Positions 43,842 to 53,377 are shown, numbered from the stretch's first letter. The stretch: 64,000 nucleotides of DNA from CAG-103 sp905215475 (GCA_905215475.1 CAJMPW010000002.1:186001-250000), one strand, 5' to 3'. Notes: generated by a model not told the origin, from the letters alone. Made by a program: numbers and translations.

Positions 43842-44537
43842 ATGACTCCTCAGGATATTCGGGAAAAAACCTTTGAAAAAGCGATGTTCGGCGGTTACGA
43901 CATGGCCGCCGTGCAGAACTATCAGGAAGAAGTGGCCACCGAGCTTGCCAACGCGCAGAAAGAGATCGCTGTGCTCAAGGGCAAGATGAAGGTGCTGGTC
44001 GACAAGATAGAAGAGTACCGCGCCAGCGAGGACGCCATGCGTCTGGCCATACTGTCGGCTCAGAAGGTCGGCAAGCAGATAGAGGACGACGCGCAGGCGC
44101 GCGCTGACAAGATACTCAGCGACGCCAACGCCACGTCCGACCGAATACTTGGCGGACTCCAGCAGGAAACCGCCAACGAGGAAGCCAAGCTCCTCAACGC
44201 AAAGACCTCCTGCGCAAAATTCCTGGAAGATGTGCGCAATCTGTGCCTGACTCAGCTCGATTACCTCGACGGCATTGCCGCGTCGAAGGCAGCGTCCGCG
44301 CCGCGCGCGGCTGCGCGCCCGACCGTGAGCGACGCACCGGTCGAGCCTGTGAGCGCAGCGCCGGCCGCGCAGCCGGAAGCTCCGGCCGCCGAGCAGCCTG
44401 TGCAGGCAGCGCCCGTGTACGCAGAGCCCGTGTCCGCCGCCCCCGTGACGGCGCAGCCCGTGGAAGCTGACGATACCGCGGCCGACAGTGCAGCAGATGA
44501 CGCCACCCAGCTCTATCACTTTTTGCACAACAGCTGA
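43842..44537 (+). CDS. DivIVA-domain protein
   Basis: A 231-residue coiled-coil protein. The N-terminal DivIVA-like motif (IREKTFEKAMFGGYDMAAVQ, residues 5-24) binds curved membrane in this family; a heptad coiled coil runs to about 130; then an Ala/Pro-rich disordered tail ends in LYHFLHNS. It probably organises the division site or poles together with SepF just upstream. AATGGAGG precedes the ATG. Confidence 0.9.
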   Translation: MTPQDIREKTFEKAMFGGYDMAAVQNYQEEVATELANAQKEIAVLKGKMKVLVDKIEEYRASEDAMRLAILSAQKVGKQIEDDAQARADKILSDANATSDRILGGLQQETANEEAKLLNAKTSCAKFLEDVRNLCLTQLDYLDGIAASKAASAPRAAARPTVSDAPVEPVSAAPAAQPEAPAAEQPVQAAPVYAEPVSAAPVTAQPVEADDTAADSAADDATQLYHFLHNS

Positions 44538-44556
44538 GTGAACACGCAATCAACCA

Positions 44557-44599
44557 GGGCGGGACGGCCGGTGCCGTACCGCCCTGCGCAATTTTAACG
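44557..44599 (+). terminator. Hairpin between the divIVA-like gene and ileS
   Basis: CAGGGCGG/CCGCCCTG encloses a GC-rich loop and is followed by CGCAATTTT; it could be a weak or partial terminator. The gap has no T-box features. Confidence 0.55.
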
Positions 44600-44632
44600 G
44601 AAAACTACTCTGAGAGGAGAACGATTTTTACC

Positions 44633-47440
44633 ATGTCCAAGAACGATTTCAACGCCACGATCAATCTGCCGAAAACAGACTTCCCCATGCGCGCCGGTCT
44701 CGCCAAGCGCGAGCCAGATATGCTCCAGCACTGGAACGACATGGATCTGTATAACGAAATGCTCAAAAAGAACGACGGCAAGCCGCGCTTCAGCCTGCAC
44801 GACGGCCCTCCGTTCTCTAACGGCAACATCCACATGGGCCACGCGCTCAACAAGGCGCTCAAGGACTTCATCGTCCGCTCCTACGCCATGCGCGGCTACT
44901 ACACGCCCTACATCCCCGGCTGGGACAACCACGGCATGCCCATCGAGAGCGCCATCATCAAGGAGCAGAAACTCAACCACAAGGCCATGAGCATCGCCGA
45001 CTTCCGCAGCGCCTGCCATGATTATGCGCAGAAATACATCGACCGCCAGATGGACGGCTTCAAGCGTATGGGCGTCGTCGCCGACTGGGAGCACCCCTAT
45101 AAGACCATGAACAAGGGCTTCGAGGCCGAAGAGGTGCGCGTGTTCGGCAAGATGTACCGCAACGGCCACATCTACAAGGGGCTCAAGCCCGTGTACTGGT
45201 GCGCCCACGACGAGACCGCCCTCGCCGAGGCGGAGATCGAGTATCAGGACGATCCGTGCACGACCGTGTACGTGAAGTTCCCGATGCACGACGACCTTGG
45301 CAAACTGCCGAACGTCGACCACAGCAAGCTCTTTTTCGTCATCTGGACGACCACGATCTGGACCCTGCCCGGCAACCTCGCCATCGCGCTCAACCCGCGC
45401 GAGCTGTACAACCTCGTCCAGGCGTCCAACGGTGAGGTGTACGTCATGGCCGACGCGCTGACCGAGAAGGTCATGCACATCGGCGGCTTTGACAGCTATG
45501 AGGTGCTCGAGCAGCACCCCGGCGCATTTTTCGAGAATATGCTCGCCGACCATCCCTTCCTGCCCAAGACCTCGCGTCTGGTGCTCGCCGATTACGTCAC
45601 CATGGACTCCGGCACCGGCTGCGTGCACACCGCGCCCGGCTTCGGCGCGGACGACTATCAGACCTGCAAGCGCTACGGCATGGACATGGTCGTGCCTGTG
45701 GACGATCAGGGCCGCCACACCGACTACGCCGGAAAGTATGCGGGACTGACCACGGAGGAATCCAATCCCATCATCCTCGCAGACATGAAGGCGGCCGGCT
45801 CGCTCTTCGCATCCGAGGACATCGTGCACAGCTATCCGCACTGCTGGCGCTGCAAGAGCCCGATCATCTTCCGCGCCACGCCGCAGTGGTTCTGCTCCGT
45901 GGACTCCTTTAAGGAGGACGCTGTCGCCGCGTGCGAGAACGTGCGCTGGCTGCCCGCGTGGGGCAAAGAGCGCATGGCCGCCATGATCCGCGAGCGCGCC
46001 GACTGGTGCATCTCCCGTCAGCGCCGCTGGGGTCTGCCGATCCCGGTGTTCTACTGCGACGACTGCCACAAGCCCGTCTGCACCGAGGAGAGCATCGAGG
46101 CCGTCGCGCAGCTGTTCGAAAAGGAAGGCAGCAACGCCTGGTTCGACCGCACGGCTGCCGACATCCTGCCCGAGGGCTTCACCTGCCCGCACTGCGGCGG
46201 CAAGCACTTCACGCAGGAGACCGACACCCTTGACGGCTGGTTCGACTCCGGCTCTACCCACGTCGCCGCCATGCAGCGCGACCAGGGCTTCTGGCCGGCG
46301 GATATGTACATCGAGGGCGGCGACCAGTACCGCGGCTGGTTCCAGTCGTCGCTGCTCGTGGCCGTCGGCGCGCTCGGCAAGGGCGCTCCGTACCGTGAGT
46401 GCCTGACCCACGGCTGGACGGTCGACGGTGAGGGCCGCGCCATGCACAAATCCCTCGGCAACGGCATGGACCCGGCCGAGATCATCAACGAGTTCGGCGC
46501 CGATATGCTGCGTCTCTGGGCCGGCAGCGCCGACTACCACGCCGATATGCGCTGCTCCAAGGAGATCTTCAAGCAGCTGACGCAAAACTACCTCAAGTTC
46601 CGCAACACCGCGCGCTACTGCCTCGGCAACCTCGACGGCTTCGACGCCGAGCATCTCGTCGCGCCGGAGGATATGCTCCCGCTCGACCGCTGGGCGATCA
46701 CGAAGCTCAACGACCTCATCCGCCGCGTGGCCAAGGCATACGATAATTACGAGTTCCACGTGGTCTCACACGCGATCAACGACTTCTGCGTCGTGGAGCT
46801 CTCGAGCTTCTACCTCGACATCATCAAGGACCGCCTCTACTGCGACGAGCGCAACGGGCTCGAGCGCCGCAGCGCGCAGACGGCGCTGTTCCTCATCCTC
46901 GACAGCATGACGAAGATGTTCGCGCCGATCCTCGCCTTCACCTGCGACGAGATCTGGCTGGCCATGCCGCACCGCGCCGAGGACGATGCGCGCAACGTGC
47001 TGCTCAACGTCATGAACCAGCCGTTCGATGCCTACGCGCTCAGCGAGAGCGAGCTTGCCCGGTGGGATCAGCTCATCCGCGTGCGCACGGACGTCAACGG
47101 TGTGCTTGAGGCCGCCCGCGCCGAAAAGCGCATCGGCAAGCCGCTCGAGGCAGCCGTGACGCTGCGCGCCGACGATGACGCCGCCAAGGCCGCGCTCGAC
47201 GACGTGCAGAGCATGAACCTGCCCGAGCTGCTGATCGTATCGCAGGCGCTCATCGGCGGCGACGTGCCGGCCGACGCTGTCACCGGCACCGGCACGAACT
47301 TCCCCGGTCTGCACATCTCCGTGCGCAACGCGCCCGGCGTCAAGTGCCCGCGCTGCTGGATGCACTCCGAGCAGGCCGACCCCGAGACCGGACTGTGCCC
47401 GCGCTGCGCCGCGGTCGTGGCCGCACAGCAGGCGGAGTAA
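44633..47440 (+). CDS. ileS: Isoleucyl-tRNA synthetase
   Basis: A 935-residue class I aminoacyl-tRNA synthetase charging tRNA-Ile. The HIGH motif appears as HMGH in FSNGNIHMGHAL near 63-74, the KMSKS equivalent as HKSLGNG near 604-610, and an editing domain lies between. The C-terminal zinc finger uses CPRC and CPRC near 905 and 923. This is the bacterial long form with a C-terminal zinc site. It is preceded by GAGAGGAGA. Confidence 0.96.
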   Translation: MSKNDFNATINLPKTDFPMRAGLAKREPDMLQHWNDMDLYNEMLKKNDGKPRFSLHDGPPFSNGNIHMGHALNKALKDFIVRSYAMRGYYTPYIPGWDNHGMPIESAIIKEQKLNHKAMSIADFRSACHDYAQKYIDRQMDGFKRMGVVADWEHPYKTMNKGFEAEEVRVFGKMYRNGHIYKGLKPVYWCAHDETALAEAEIEYQDDPCTTVYVKFPMHDDLGKLPNVDHSKLFFVIWTTTIWTLPGNLAIALNPRELYNLVQASNGEVYVMADALTEKVMHIGGFDSYEVLEQHPGAFFENMLADHPFLPKTSRLVLADYVTMDSGTGCVHTAPGFGADDYQTCKRYGMDMVVPVDDQGRHTDYAGKYAGLTTEESNPIILADMKAAGSLFASEDIVHSYPHCWRCKSPIIFRATPQWFCSVDSFKEDAVAACENVRWLPAWGKERMAAMIRERADWCISRQRRWGLPIPVFYCDDCHKPVCTEESIEAVAQLFEKEGSNAWFDRTAADILPEGFTCPHCGGKHFTQETDTLDGWFDSGSTHVAAMQRDQGFWPADMYIEGGDQYRGWFQSSLLVAVGALGKGAPYRECLTHGWTVDGEGRAMHKSLGNGMDPAEIINEFGADMLRLWAGSADYHADMRCSKEIFKQLTQNYLKFRNTARYCLGNLDGFDAEHLVAPEDMLPLDRWAITKLNDLIRRVAKAYDNYEFHVVSHAINDFCVVELSSFYLDIIKDRLYCDERNGLERRSAQTALFLILDSMTKMFAPILAFTCDEIWLAMPHRAEDDARNVLLNVMNQPFDAYALSESELARWDQLIRVRTDVNGVLEAARAEKRIGKPLEAAVTLRADDDAAKAALDDVQSMNLPELLIVSQALIGGDVPADAVTGTGTNFPGLHISVRNAPGVKCPRCWMHSEQADPETGLCPRCAAVVAAQQAE

Positions 47441-47482
47441 CCACCCGATCCCAAAATCCTGATCCGAAAGCGAGGAACCGCT

Positions 47483-48415
47483 ATGTGGTATGCCATCGTA
47501 GCCATCCTGATCCTCATCGCTGACCAAGGGCTCAAATACTGGGTCACCGTCAACATCGCGCTCGACACCGGGCATGTCACGCTCATTCCGGGCGTGCTGG
47601 AGCTGACGAATATCCACAACAACGGCGCTGCGTTCAGTATGCTCGAGCACGCGCCGCACTGGATCTTCATCATCTTCACGCTCGTGTTCGCCGCCATCGC
47701 GGTGTTCTGTCTGCGGCGCAACGTCGTGCACGGCAAGGTCGGCCGCTGGTCGGTCGTGCTGGTGCTCGCCGGCGCGATCGGCAACTGCATCGACCGCATC
47801 CTCAGCGGCTACGTCGTGGATATGTTCAATTTCCTCTTCGCGCGCTTTGCCGTGTTCAATCTGGCGGATGTGTTCATCGTCGTGGCCGGCATCACGCTGT
47901 GCCTGCACGTGATCTTCTACCGCGGGGATGACGGTGCGGATGCCGCCGCGCCGAAAAAGCCGCGCCGCCAGCGCACCGGGACAGCGCCTGACGCGCCCAA
48001 GGCGCGCAAGCTGCACCTGCCCGCTAAGCGCAAACCCGACGCTGCGCCCAAAGCAAGCGCCGCGCCCGCTGCCGCCGCGCCGGAGACCGCTCCGGCGAAG
48101 GATGATCTCTTCGCCGCGTGGGACCGCGCGCCCGTTGCCGCGCAGCCGGTGACGCCCGCCGCACCCAAACCGGCAGCCCCCGCGCAGCCCAAACCGGCAG
48201 CCCCCGTGCAGTCCAAACCGGCAGCGCCCGTGCAGCCCAAACCGGCGGCACAGCCCGCACCCGAGGCGGCAGACCCGCTGCTGGCCTATCTCAACAGCAC
48301 ACCCGCTGCGCCCGCCGAGCCGGAAACGCCCAAGCCGGACGATGCCACGGACGGCAGTGCCGACAGCGCAGCATACTCACTCGACGACATTTTGGCGGAG
48401 TTTTCGGATTTCTAA
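47483..48415 (+). CDS. lspA: Signal peptidase II with long disordered C-terminal tail
   Basis: Residues 1-155 are a normal four-span lipoprotein signal peptidase; the catalytic aspartates are in GNCIDR (near 111-116) and FNLADV (near 134-139). From residue 156 to 310 follows an Ala/Pro/Lys-rich tail, roughly as long as the enzyme, containing a repeated octapeptide KPAAPxQP (24-nt units at 48167-48238) and ending in an acidic LDDILAEFSDF. The usual protein is about 150-170 residues. The tail should face the cytoplasm; its role is unknown. Its stop overlaps the next start. Confidence 0.92.
   Translation: MWYAIVAILILIADQGLKYWVTVNIALDTGHVTLIPGVLELTNIHNNGAAFSMLEHAPHWIFIIFTLVFAAIAVFCLRRNVVHGKVGRWSVVLVLAGAIGNCIDRILSGYVVDMFNFLFARFAVFNLADVFIVVAGITLCLHVIFYRGDDGADAAAPKKPRRQRTGTAPDAPKARKLHLPAKRKPDAAPKASAAPAAAAPETAPAKDDLFAAWDRAPVAAQPVTPAAPKPAAPAQPKPAAPVQSKPAAPVQPKPAAQPAPEAADPLLAYLNSTPAAPAEPETPKPDDATDGSADSAAYSLDDILAEFSDF
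48167..48248 (+). repeat. 24-nt tandem repeats inside lspA
   Basis: Three units of 24 nt (48167, 48191, 48215) beginning AAACCGGCAGC, plus ten bases of a fourth. Each encodes an eight-residue Pro/Ala repeat. Confidence 0.93.
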
Positions 48416-49332
48416 TGGAACAACGAACGATTCAGACACAGGAGAGCGCCGAGCGGATCGACGCTCTCCTCGCGCGCTCTTTGCCCGGGCTCACGCGCAG
48501 CGCCGCCCAGCGGCTGCTCGCGCAGGGCGCGGTGACGAAAGACGGCGCGCCCGTGAAGAAAAACTACAAAACCGTCCCCGGCGACACGTTTGTCGTGACG
48601 CTGCCGGATGCCGCGCCCTCGGAGCTCGTGGCGCAGGATCTGCCGCTGGACGTGGTGTACGAGGATGCGGATCTCATCGTCGTCAACAAGCCGCGCGGCA
48701 TGGTCGTGCACCCCGCGCCCGGTCACGAGGACGGCACGCTCGTCAACGCCCTGCTCGCCCACTGCGGGGAGAGTCTCTCCGGCGTCGGCGGCGAGCGGCG
48801 GCCGGGCATCGTGCACCGCATCGACAAGGACACGTCGGGGCTGCTCGTCGCGGCGAAAAACGACTTCGCGCACCTCGCGCTCTCGGCGCAGCTTTCAGAC
48901 CACACGATGGCGCGCACATATGAGGCCGTCGTCTGCGGCAATCTGCGCGACGATGCCGGCACGGTGGACGCGCCCATCGGCCGCCACCCGACCGATCGCA
49001 AGCGCATGGCCGTGACGCAAAAAAACGCCCGCCGCGCCGTCACGCACTGGTCGGTCATCGCGCGCTACAACGGCTACACGCACATCCGCTGCGAGCTTGA
49101 GACCGGCCGCACGCACCAGATCCGCGTGCACATGGCGCACATCGGTCATCCCCTGCTCGGCGATCTCGTCTACGGGCATAAACGCCCGGAAAAGGGGCTG
49201 AGCGGACAGTGCCTGCACGCGCGTGCGCTGCGCTTCGTGCATCCGCGCACGGGCGAGCTCGTGACGTTCACCTGCCCGCTGCCGGAATATTTTCAGGACG
49301 TGCTGGCGCGCCTCGGCACGCCCATCGGCTGA
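48415..49332 (+). CDS. RluA/RluD-family pseudouridine synthase
   Basis: A 305-residue rRNA/tRNA pseudouridine synthase. An N-terminal S4-like domain (about 15-75) precedes the catalytic domain; the signature GIVHRIDKDTSGLLV near 131-145 contains the catalytic aspartate, and the LETGRTHQIRVHM motif follows. The ATG at 48415 shares a base with the lspA stop; the long upstream frame is antisense-free shadow within lspA. The lspA-rluD pair is usual in Gram-positives; the target uridines cannot be deduced. Confidence 0.93.
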   Translation: MEQRTIQTQESAERIDALLARSLPGLTRSAAQRLLAQGAVTKDGAPVKKNYKTVPGDTFVVTLPDAAPSELVAQDLPLDVVYEDADLIVVNKPRGMVVHPAPGHEDGTLVNALLAHCGESLSGVGGERRPGIVHRIDKDTSGLLVAAKNDFAHLALSAQLSDHTMARTYEAVVCGNLRDDAGTVDAPIGRHPTDRKRMAVTQKNARRAVTHWSVIARYNGYTHIRCELETGRTHQIRVHMAHIGHPLLGDLVYGHKRPEKGLSGQCLHARALRFVHPRTGELVTFTCPLPEYFQDVLARLGTPIG

Positions 49333-49350
49333 TCGGAAAGGAGCATTTTC

Positions 49351-49827
49351 ATGCGCAGAGCAGATCGCGAGATCACAGATTTTGACGAGCTCATCGCCGT
49401 CATGCGCGGGTGCGACGTGTGCCGCCTCGCATTGCACGACGAGCCGTATCCCTACATCCTGCCGCTGAACTTTGGCCTTGAGGCCGACGGCGAGACCGTC
49501 CGGCTGTACTTTCACGGTGCGGATACCGGCACGAAGTATGACCTCATCGCCAGAAACCCGAACGCATCGTTCGAGATGGACCGCGGGCACGAGCTCATCC
49601 TCGACGACGAGCACGGCAACTGCACCATGACGTATGAGAGCGTCATCGGTCAGGGGCGCATCACCGTCGTGCCGGACAGCGGCAAGGAGCACGCGCTGCG
49701 TGCGCTCATGGCGCAGTACCGCGCGCCGGACTTCCCGTTTTCCACGGCGGTCATCCCGCGCACGACCGTGCTGTGCCTGACCGTGGAGCACATGACGGGC
49801 AAGCGCCGGGTGAAAAAGCACGGCTGA
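49351..49827 (+). CDS. Pyridoxamine 5'-phosphate oxidase-like (NimA-type) flavoprotein
   Basis: A 158-residue split-barrel flavin-binding protein of the PNPOx-like superfamily, in the group annotated as 5-nitroimidazole-resistance-like. The N-terminus MRRADREITDFDELIAVM and the PLNFGLEADGETVRLYFH strand pair are characteristic. It likely binds FMN or a related cofactor; natural substrate unknown, and the family name is no proof of drug resistance. GGAAAGGAG precedes the ATG. Confidence 0.85.
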   Translation: MRRADREITDFDELIAVMRGCDVCRLALHDEPYPYILPLNFGLEADGETVRLYFHGADTGTKYDLIARNPNASFEMDRGHELILDDEHGNCTMTYESVIGQGRITVVPDSGKEHALRALMAQYRAPDFPFSTAVIPRTTVLCLTVEHMTGKRRVKKHG

Positions 49828-49846
49828 GCACACTTCCCCAAATACG

Positions 49847-49889
49847 AGACCAGCCGCCGCAGGCATTTCCTGCGGCGGCTGGTCTTTTG
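49847..49889. terminator. Bidirectional terminator between converging genes
   Basis: The stem AGACCAGCCGCCGCAGG and its complement, with a 5-nt loop, is followed by TTTT on the plus strand. Confidence 0.92.
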
Positions 49890-49904
49890 TCATACTGCCG
49901 AAAA

Positions 49905-50522
49905 TCAGCGGATGAAATTGGTGAATGTGCGCGCTTCCGTCTCCGGGCGCGCAACGCCCGCCGCGTCACCGGCGGCGATGCACCGCACCAGCCAGAGCAG
50001 GTTGCGCGCGAGCTGGCGCATGGTCTGCAGCCCTTCCGCATCCTGCGCGGCGTCCTCCGGGCACGCACCGTACACCATCGGCCAGTATTGCGAGGAGACG
50101 ACCGGCATGTTCGAGATCATCGGGTACTTGACCAGCTGATCGAGCGCCGCCGTTGTGCCCGCGCGGCGCGCCGAGACAACGCACGCGCAGGGCTTGTTTG
50201 CCCAGCCGTCGGAGGCATAAAACAGCCGGTCGCAAAAGGCCGACATCGCGCCGGAGATTCCGGCATAGTGCACCGGGGACGCGAGCACGAGCGCATCGGC
50301 CGTCTCCATCGCGTCGATGGCATCGTTCACCAGTCCGCCGCGCACGCAGCGCCCGGTCGCACGGCAGCCGCCGCAGGCCACGCAGCCGCCCATCTGCTCG
50401 GCACCGACGGTCAGGATCTGCACCTCGGCACCGGCTGCGCGCAGCACCCGCTCCATTTCGTGCAGGGCGGTGTATGTGCAGCCGCGCGGATGCGGGCTGC
50501 CGTTGATCATGAGAATTTTCAT
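49905..50522 (-). CDS. Iron-sulfur flavoprotein / NADPH-dependent FMN reductase family
   Basis: A 205-residue flavodoxin-like protein. The FMN phosphate loop is NGSPHPRGCTY (7-17), and Cys47, Cys50, Cys53 and Cys59 form a CX2CX2CX5C motif, the compact [4Fe-4S] site of iron-sulfur flavoproteins in anaerobes. ASPVHYAGISG near 93-103 is the second flavin loop. The start at 50522 follows GGGGTGAT. Electron transfer or oxygen/quinone detoxification is likely from the family. Confidence 0.87.
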   Translation of the reverse strand: MKILMINGSPHPRGCTYTALHEMERVLRAAGAEVQILTVGAEQMGGCVACGGCRATGRCVRGGLVNDAIDAMETADALVLASPVHYAGISGAMSAFCDRLFYASDGWANKPCACVVSARRAGTTAALDQLVKYPMISNMPVVSSQYWPMVYGACPEDAAQDAEGLQTMRQLARNLLWLVRCIAAGDAAGVARPETEARTFTNFIR

Positions 50523-50594
50523 CGTATCACCCCACGCGCAGGATAGCACAAATCGCCGCGCAGCGCAAGCGTGCACGCAATGCCCCAAAACGCC

Positions 50595-50629
50595 TTGCGC
50601 GGCAGCAGTTTTTGCTGCCGCGCAAAGAA
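50595..50629. other. Hairpin in the gap upstream of the iron-sulfur flavoprotein gene
   Basis: CTTTGCGCGGCAGCA pairs with TGCTGCCGCGCAA around a short loop. The remaining bases 50523-50717 show no convincing gene. Confidence 0.5.
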
Positions 50630-50717
50630 AAAAGAAGGGACGTATGCCATGGAGTGTGAGGGGAAAAATGAAAGGAAGAAATGCGCATGGTGATACGGGA
50701 AACATGACGCGCCGGGC

Positions 50718-51180
50718 GGCCGCAGACGCCGTGGATGGACGAGACCATGATGATGCGGCCGTACTGATTGGGCTTCATGGACTGGCGCACGACCTCGCGT
50801 CAGGTGAAGAACTGCCCGTTGAGGTCGGTGTTGATGACGTTGAGCCAGTACTCGTCCGTGAGCGTGGCCGGGTCACCGCCGCCCGGGATACCGGCGGCAT
50901 TGACCAGAATGTCGATCTTGCCAAAATGCGCGACGACGTCGCTGACGCAGTCCGTGATGCTCTTGGAATCCTGCAGATCCATGTAATGCGGATAGACCTT
51001 GACGCCGTATTCCGCCTAGATCTCCCTGGCGTTTTCATCCAGACGGTCGGTGCGGCGGGCAACGAGCGCGATGTCCGCGCCCGCGTTGGCCATCGCCTTG
51101 GCGAACTGAAGGCCGAGACCGGAGGAACCGCCGCAGCAGAACGCGACCTGGCCGGAAAGATCAAACAGATTGTTTTTCAT
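50718..51180 (-). pseudogene. Short-chain dehydrogenase/reductase remnant (two in-frame stops, truncated)
   Basis: Read from the ATG at 51180 (behind AAAAGGAAGG), the frame gives an SDR N-terminus with the cofactor motif GGSSGLG (residues 17-23), then VARRTDR, and later NAAGIPGGGDP and a SSIHG segment that would precede the catalytic Tyr/Lys. A TAG at 51016-51018 and a TGA at 50800-50802 interrupt the frame, and homology ends near 50718 before the catalytic YxxxK. It is therefore dead. Position suggests it was the last gene of an operon with the oxidoreductase upstream (37-base gap). Confidence 0.85.
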
Positions 51181-51216
51181 AATAAAACCTTCCTTTTATA
51201 AAAAAATCAGTATGGT

Positions 51217-52686
51217 TTAGAAGAACCAGCAGTTTTCGTAGGCGCTGAGCGTGGCATCGGCCATCGTGCCGCCCTTGTTTGCGTCGCCGACAAAGACGAC
51301 CTTGTCGAACGCATCCTTGAGCTGCTGCTCGTAGCTCTTGTCGGGACGATTGCCGAGCGCCATGATGACGATATCGGCCGGACGGGTGACGACCTCGCCG
51401 GTGTCGGTCTTCCTGAGCTCGACCGCGCCGTCGGTCACGCCGGCAATGGCATGCTCGGTCAGGACCTCCACGCCGCTCTCGGCGAGCAGGGACAGCAGCT
51501 TGTAGCGCGCCGTGCGGTAGATCGTGACACCGACCTCCTTCTGCATCTCAACGACCGTGACCTTGTTGTTGTCGCACAGGAAGTGCGCGACCTCAAGGCC
51601 GACATGGCCGCCGCCGATGACGACGATGTTCTTGCCCTCGAAGGAGACGCGGCGCAAAAGTACATCCTCGATATAATAAACGTTGCTGCGGTCCACACCG
51701 GGAATGTTCGGCACGATCTGATCGCCGCCGCAGGCGACGACGACGCCGTAGGGATCGAGCGCGCGCAGCGTCTCGACCGTGGCGGGCGTGTTCAGGCGCA
51801 CCTCGATGTGGTACTCCTTCATCTCGGCCTTCATGGTCTCGATGAGCTCGGCCACCATACCCTTGCACGGCGCTTTCGAGGCCAGCACGGCGCTGCCGCC
51901 GAGATGGTCACGGCTCTCGAAAATGACCGGGTAATAGCCGCGCTTTTTCAGCAGGAGCGCAGCCTGCATACCGCCGGGGCCGCCGCCCACGACCGCGACC
52001 GTGCGGCCGGCACCGGTCTTGACCAGATTCTCGTCGCCGTAGACCGTGGCGCGGCCGGTGACGGGGTTGATGGCGCAGTGCAGGTTCTTGCCCGCGACGA
52101 CGGATTTGTTGCAGTTCATGCAGCCGAGGCACTTGCGGATAAGATCCTCGCGGCCGGCCATGGCCTTTTTGACCACCTCGGGATCAGCCAGCTGCATGCG
52201 GGACATGCCGACAAAGTCACTCACGCCCTCCTGCAGGAAGCGCTCGGCCGTCTCGGGGTGCTTGATGGTGTTGACGGCGATGACAGGCACGTGCACAGCG
52301 GCCTTGATGGTCTTGGCCAGATCCTTTCTCCAACCCTCGGGGCTGTAGCACGGCTCGATCATGGTCGGTGCGCTGGCATACACGCCGCAGGACACATTGA
52401 AGTAATCCACATACGGCTCGAGGTATTTGGCGATCTCGGTGCAGGCAGCGAGATCGTTGCCGCCCTCGACGAAGTCATTGCCGTTGATGCGCGCGCCGAC
52501 GACGAAATCACGGCTGACGGCGGCGCGGATGCCGGTGAGGATGCGCACGAGGAAGCGGCAGCGGTTTTCCATGCTTCCGCCGTATTCGTCGGTGCGCTTG
52601 TTGGTGTAAGGGCTCAAAAACTGCTGCACGAGATAGCCGTGCGCCGCATGGACCTCGACACCGTCGGCACCGGCCAGCTCGATCTG
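51217..52686 (-). pseudogene. Old Yellow Enzyme-type NADH:flavin oxidoreductase (2-enoate reductase-like), 5'-truncated
   Basis: About 490 residues remain of an expected 640-660. The remnant begins in the TIM barrel at AGADGVEVHAAHGYL, continues through MENRCRFLVRIL and the [4Fe-4S] motif CLGCMNCNK...C, then FAD/NAD domains with VVGGGPGGMQAA and VIGGGHVGLE. It resembles 2-enoate reductases and bile-acid/steroid reductases of gut Clostridia (family-level inference). The first roughly 160 residues, with FMN-binding and start codon, are missing: the frame runs instead into antisense of an SDR fragment. The remaining frame is uninterrupted, so loss may be recent. Confidence 0.87.
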
Positions 52687-53316
52687 ATGTTCGCCAACGC
52701 CGGCATCGCCACCGGCGGCTGGGTCTACAACCATCCGCCTCAGGACTGGGCCTGGGCCATGAACACGAACGTGCTCGGCCTGACCTATTACGTGCACGAG
52801 GTGCTGCCCATCTTCAAGCAGCAGGGCACGCCCTGCCACTTCCTGTTCACCGCATCCATCGCCGGCCTGATCACCGGCCTGCGCTACAATACGGCCTACC
52901 TTGCGAGCAAGCATGCCGCCGTCTGCATCGCGGAGGCCGTGCGCGACCTCGCCGAGAACGACCCCGACTACAGCATGATGGGTGTGAGCGTGTTCTGTCC
53001 CGAATATGTGCACACGAACATCCACAACAGCGAAGATCACCGCCCGGCCGACTACAGCGTCCCGTGCGACCCGTTCTACGCCACCGACAGCTACTGGGAT
53101 TACCGCCGCCTGTTCGACAGCAACATCCCCGTCAAGGGCATGAACCCCGCCTTCGTCGGCCCGTACCTGTTCGAGGCCGTCGAGGAGAACCACATGTACA
53201 AGGTGCCGCATATGCACACCCACGAGCAGATCCGCGCACGCCATAGACGCATCGAGTCCAACCTTGAGCGCGAGGAAGCGCTGCACGAGAAATACGCCCC
53301 GCTGCAGAAATACTGA
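52672..53316 (+). pseudogene. Second SDR remnant, 5'-truncated, head-to-head with the oxidoreductase
   Basis: Starting near LDLMFANAGIATGG, this plus-strand frame gives the C-terminal 210 residues or so of a short-chain dehydrogenase: NAG motif, TASIAGL with the catalytic serine, and YLASKHAA with the Tyr-x-x-x-Lys pair (spaced as YNTAYLASK). The N-terminal Rossmann half (TGxxxGxG) is absent. The break lies at the same bases (52672-52689) as the 5' break of the oxidoreductase on the other strand. An in-frame ATG exists at 52687, but no ribosome site is seen. It ends 25 bases before a terminator. Confidence 0.85.
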
Positions 53317-53343
53317 TCCGATCCCTTTCTTTTCGCAACACCC

Positions 53344-53377
53344 CAAAAGCCCCGCCGGTTTTCCGGCGGGGCTTTCG
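53344..53377 (+). terminator. Terminator of the second SDR remnant
   Basis: AAAGCCCCGCCGG/CCGGCGGGGCTTT with a TTTT loop. Confidence 0.88.

Noticed and set aside
44538..44632. T-box riboswitch before ileS
   Set aside because: The gap is only 95 bases, with one hairpin and no specifier loop or T-box sequence.
48118..48414. N-terminal extension of the RluA/RluD-type protein
   Set aside because: It overlaps the repeat-rich lspA tail in another frame; the family N-terminus begins at 48415.
51016..51018. TAG in the SDR remnant as a recoded (pyrrolysine-like) codon
   Set aside because: A second stop (TGA) follows and the catalytic end is missing, so gene decay is the simpler explanation.
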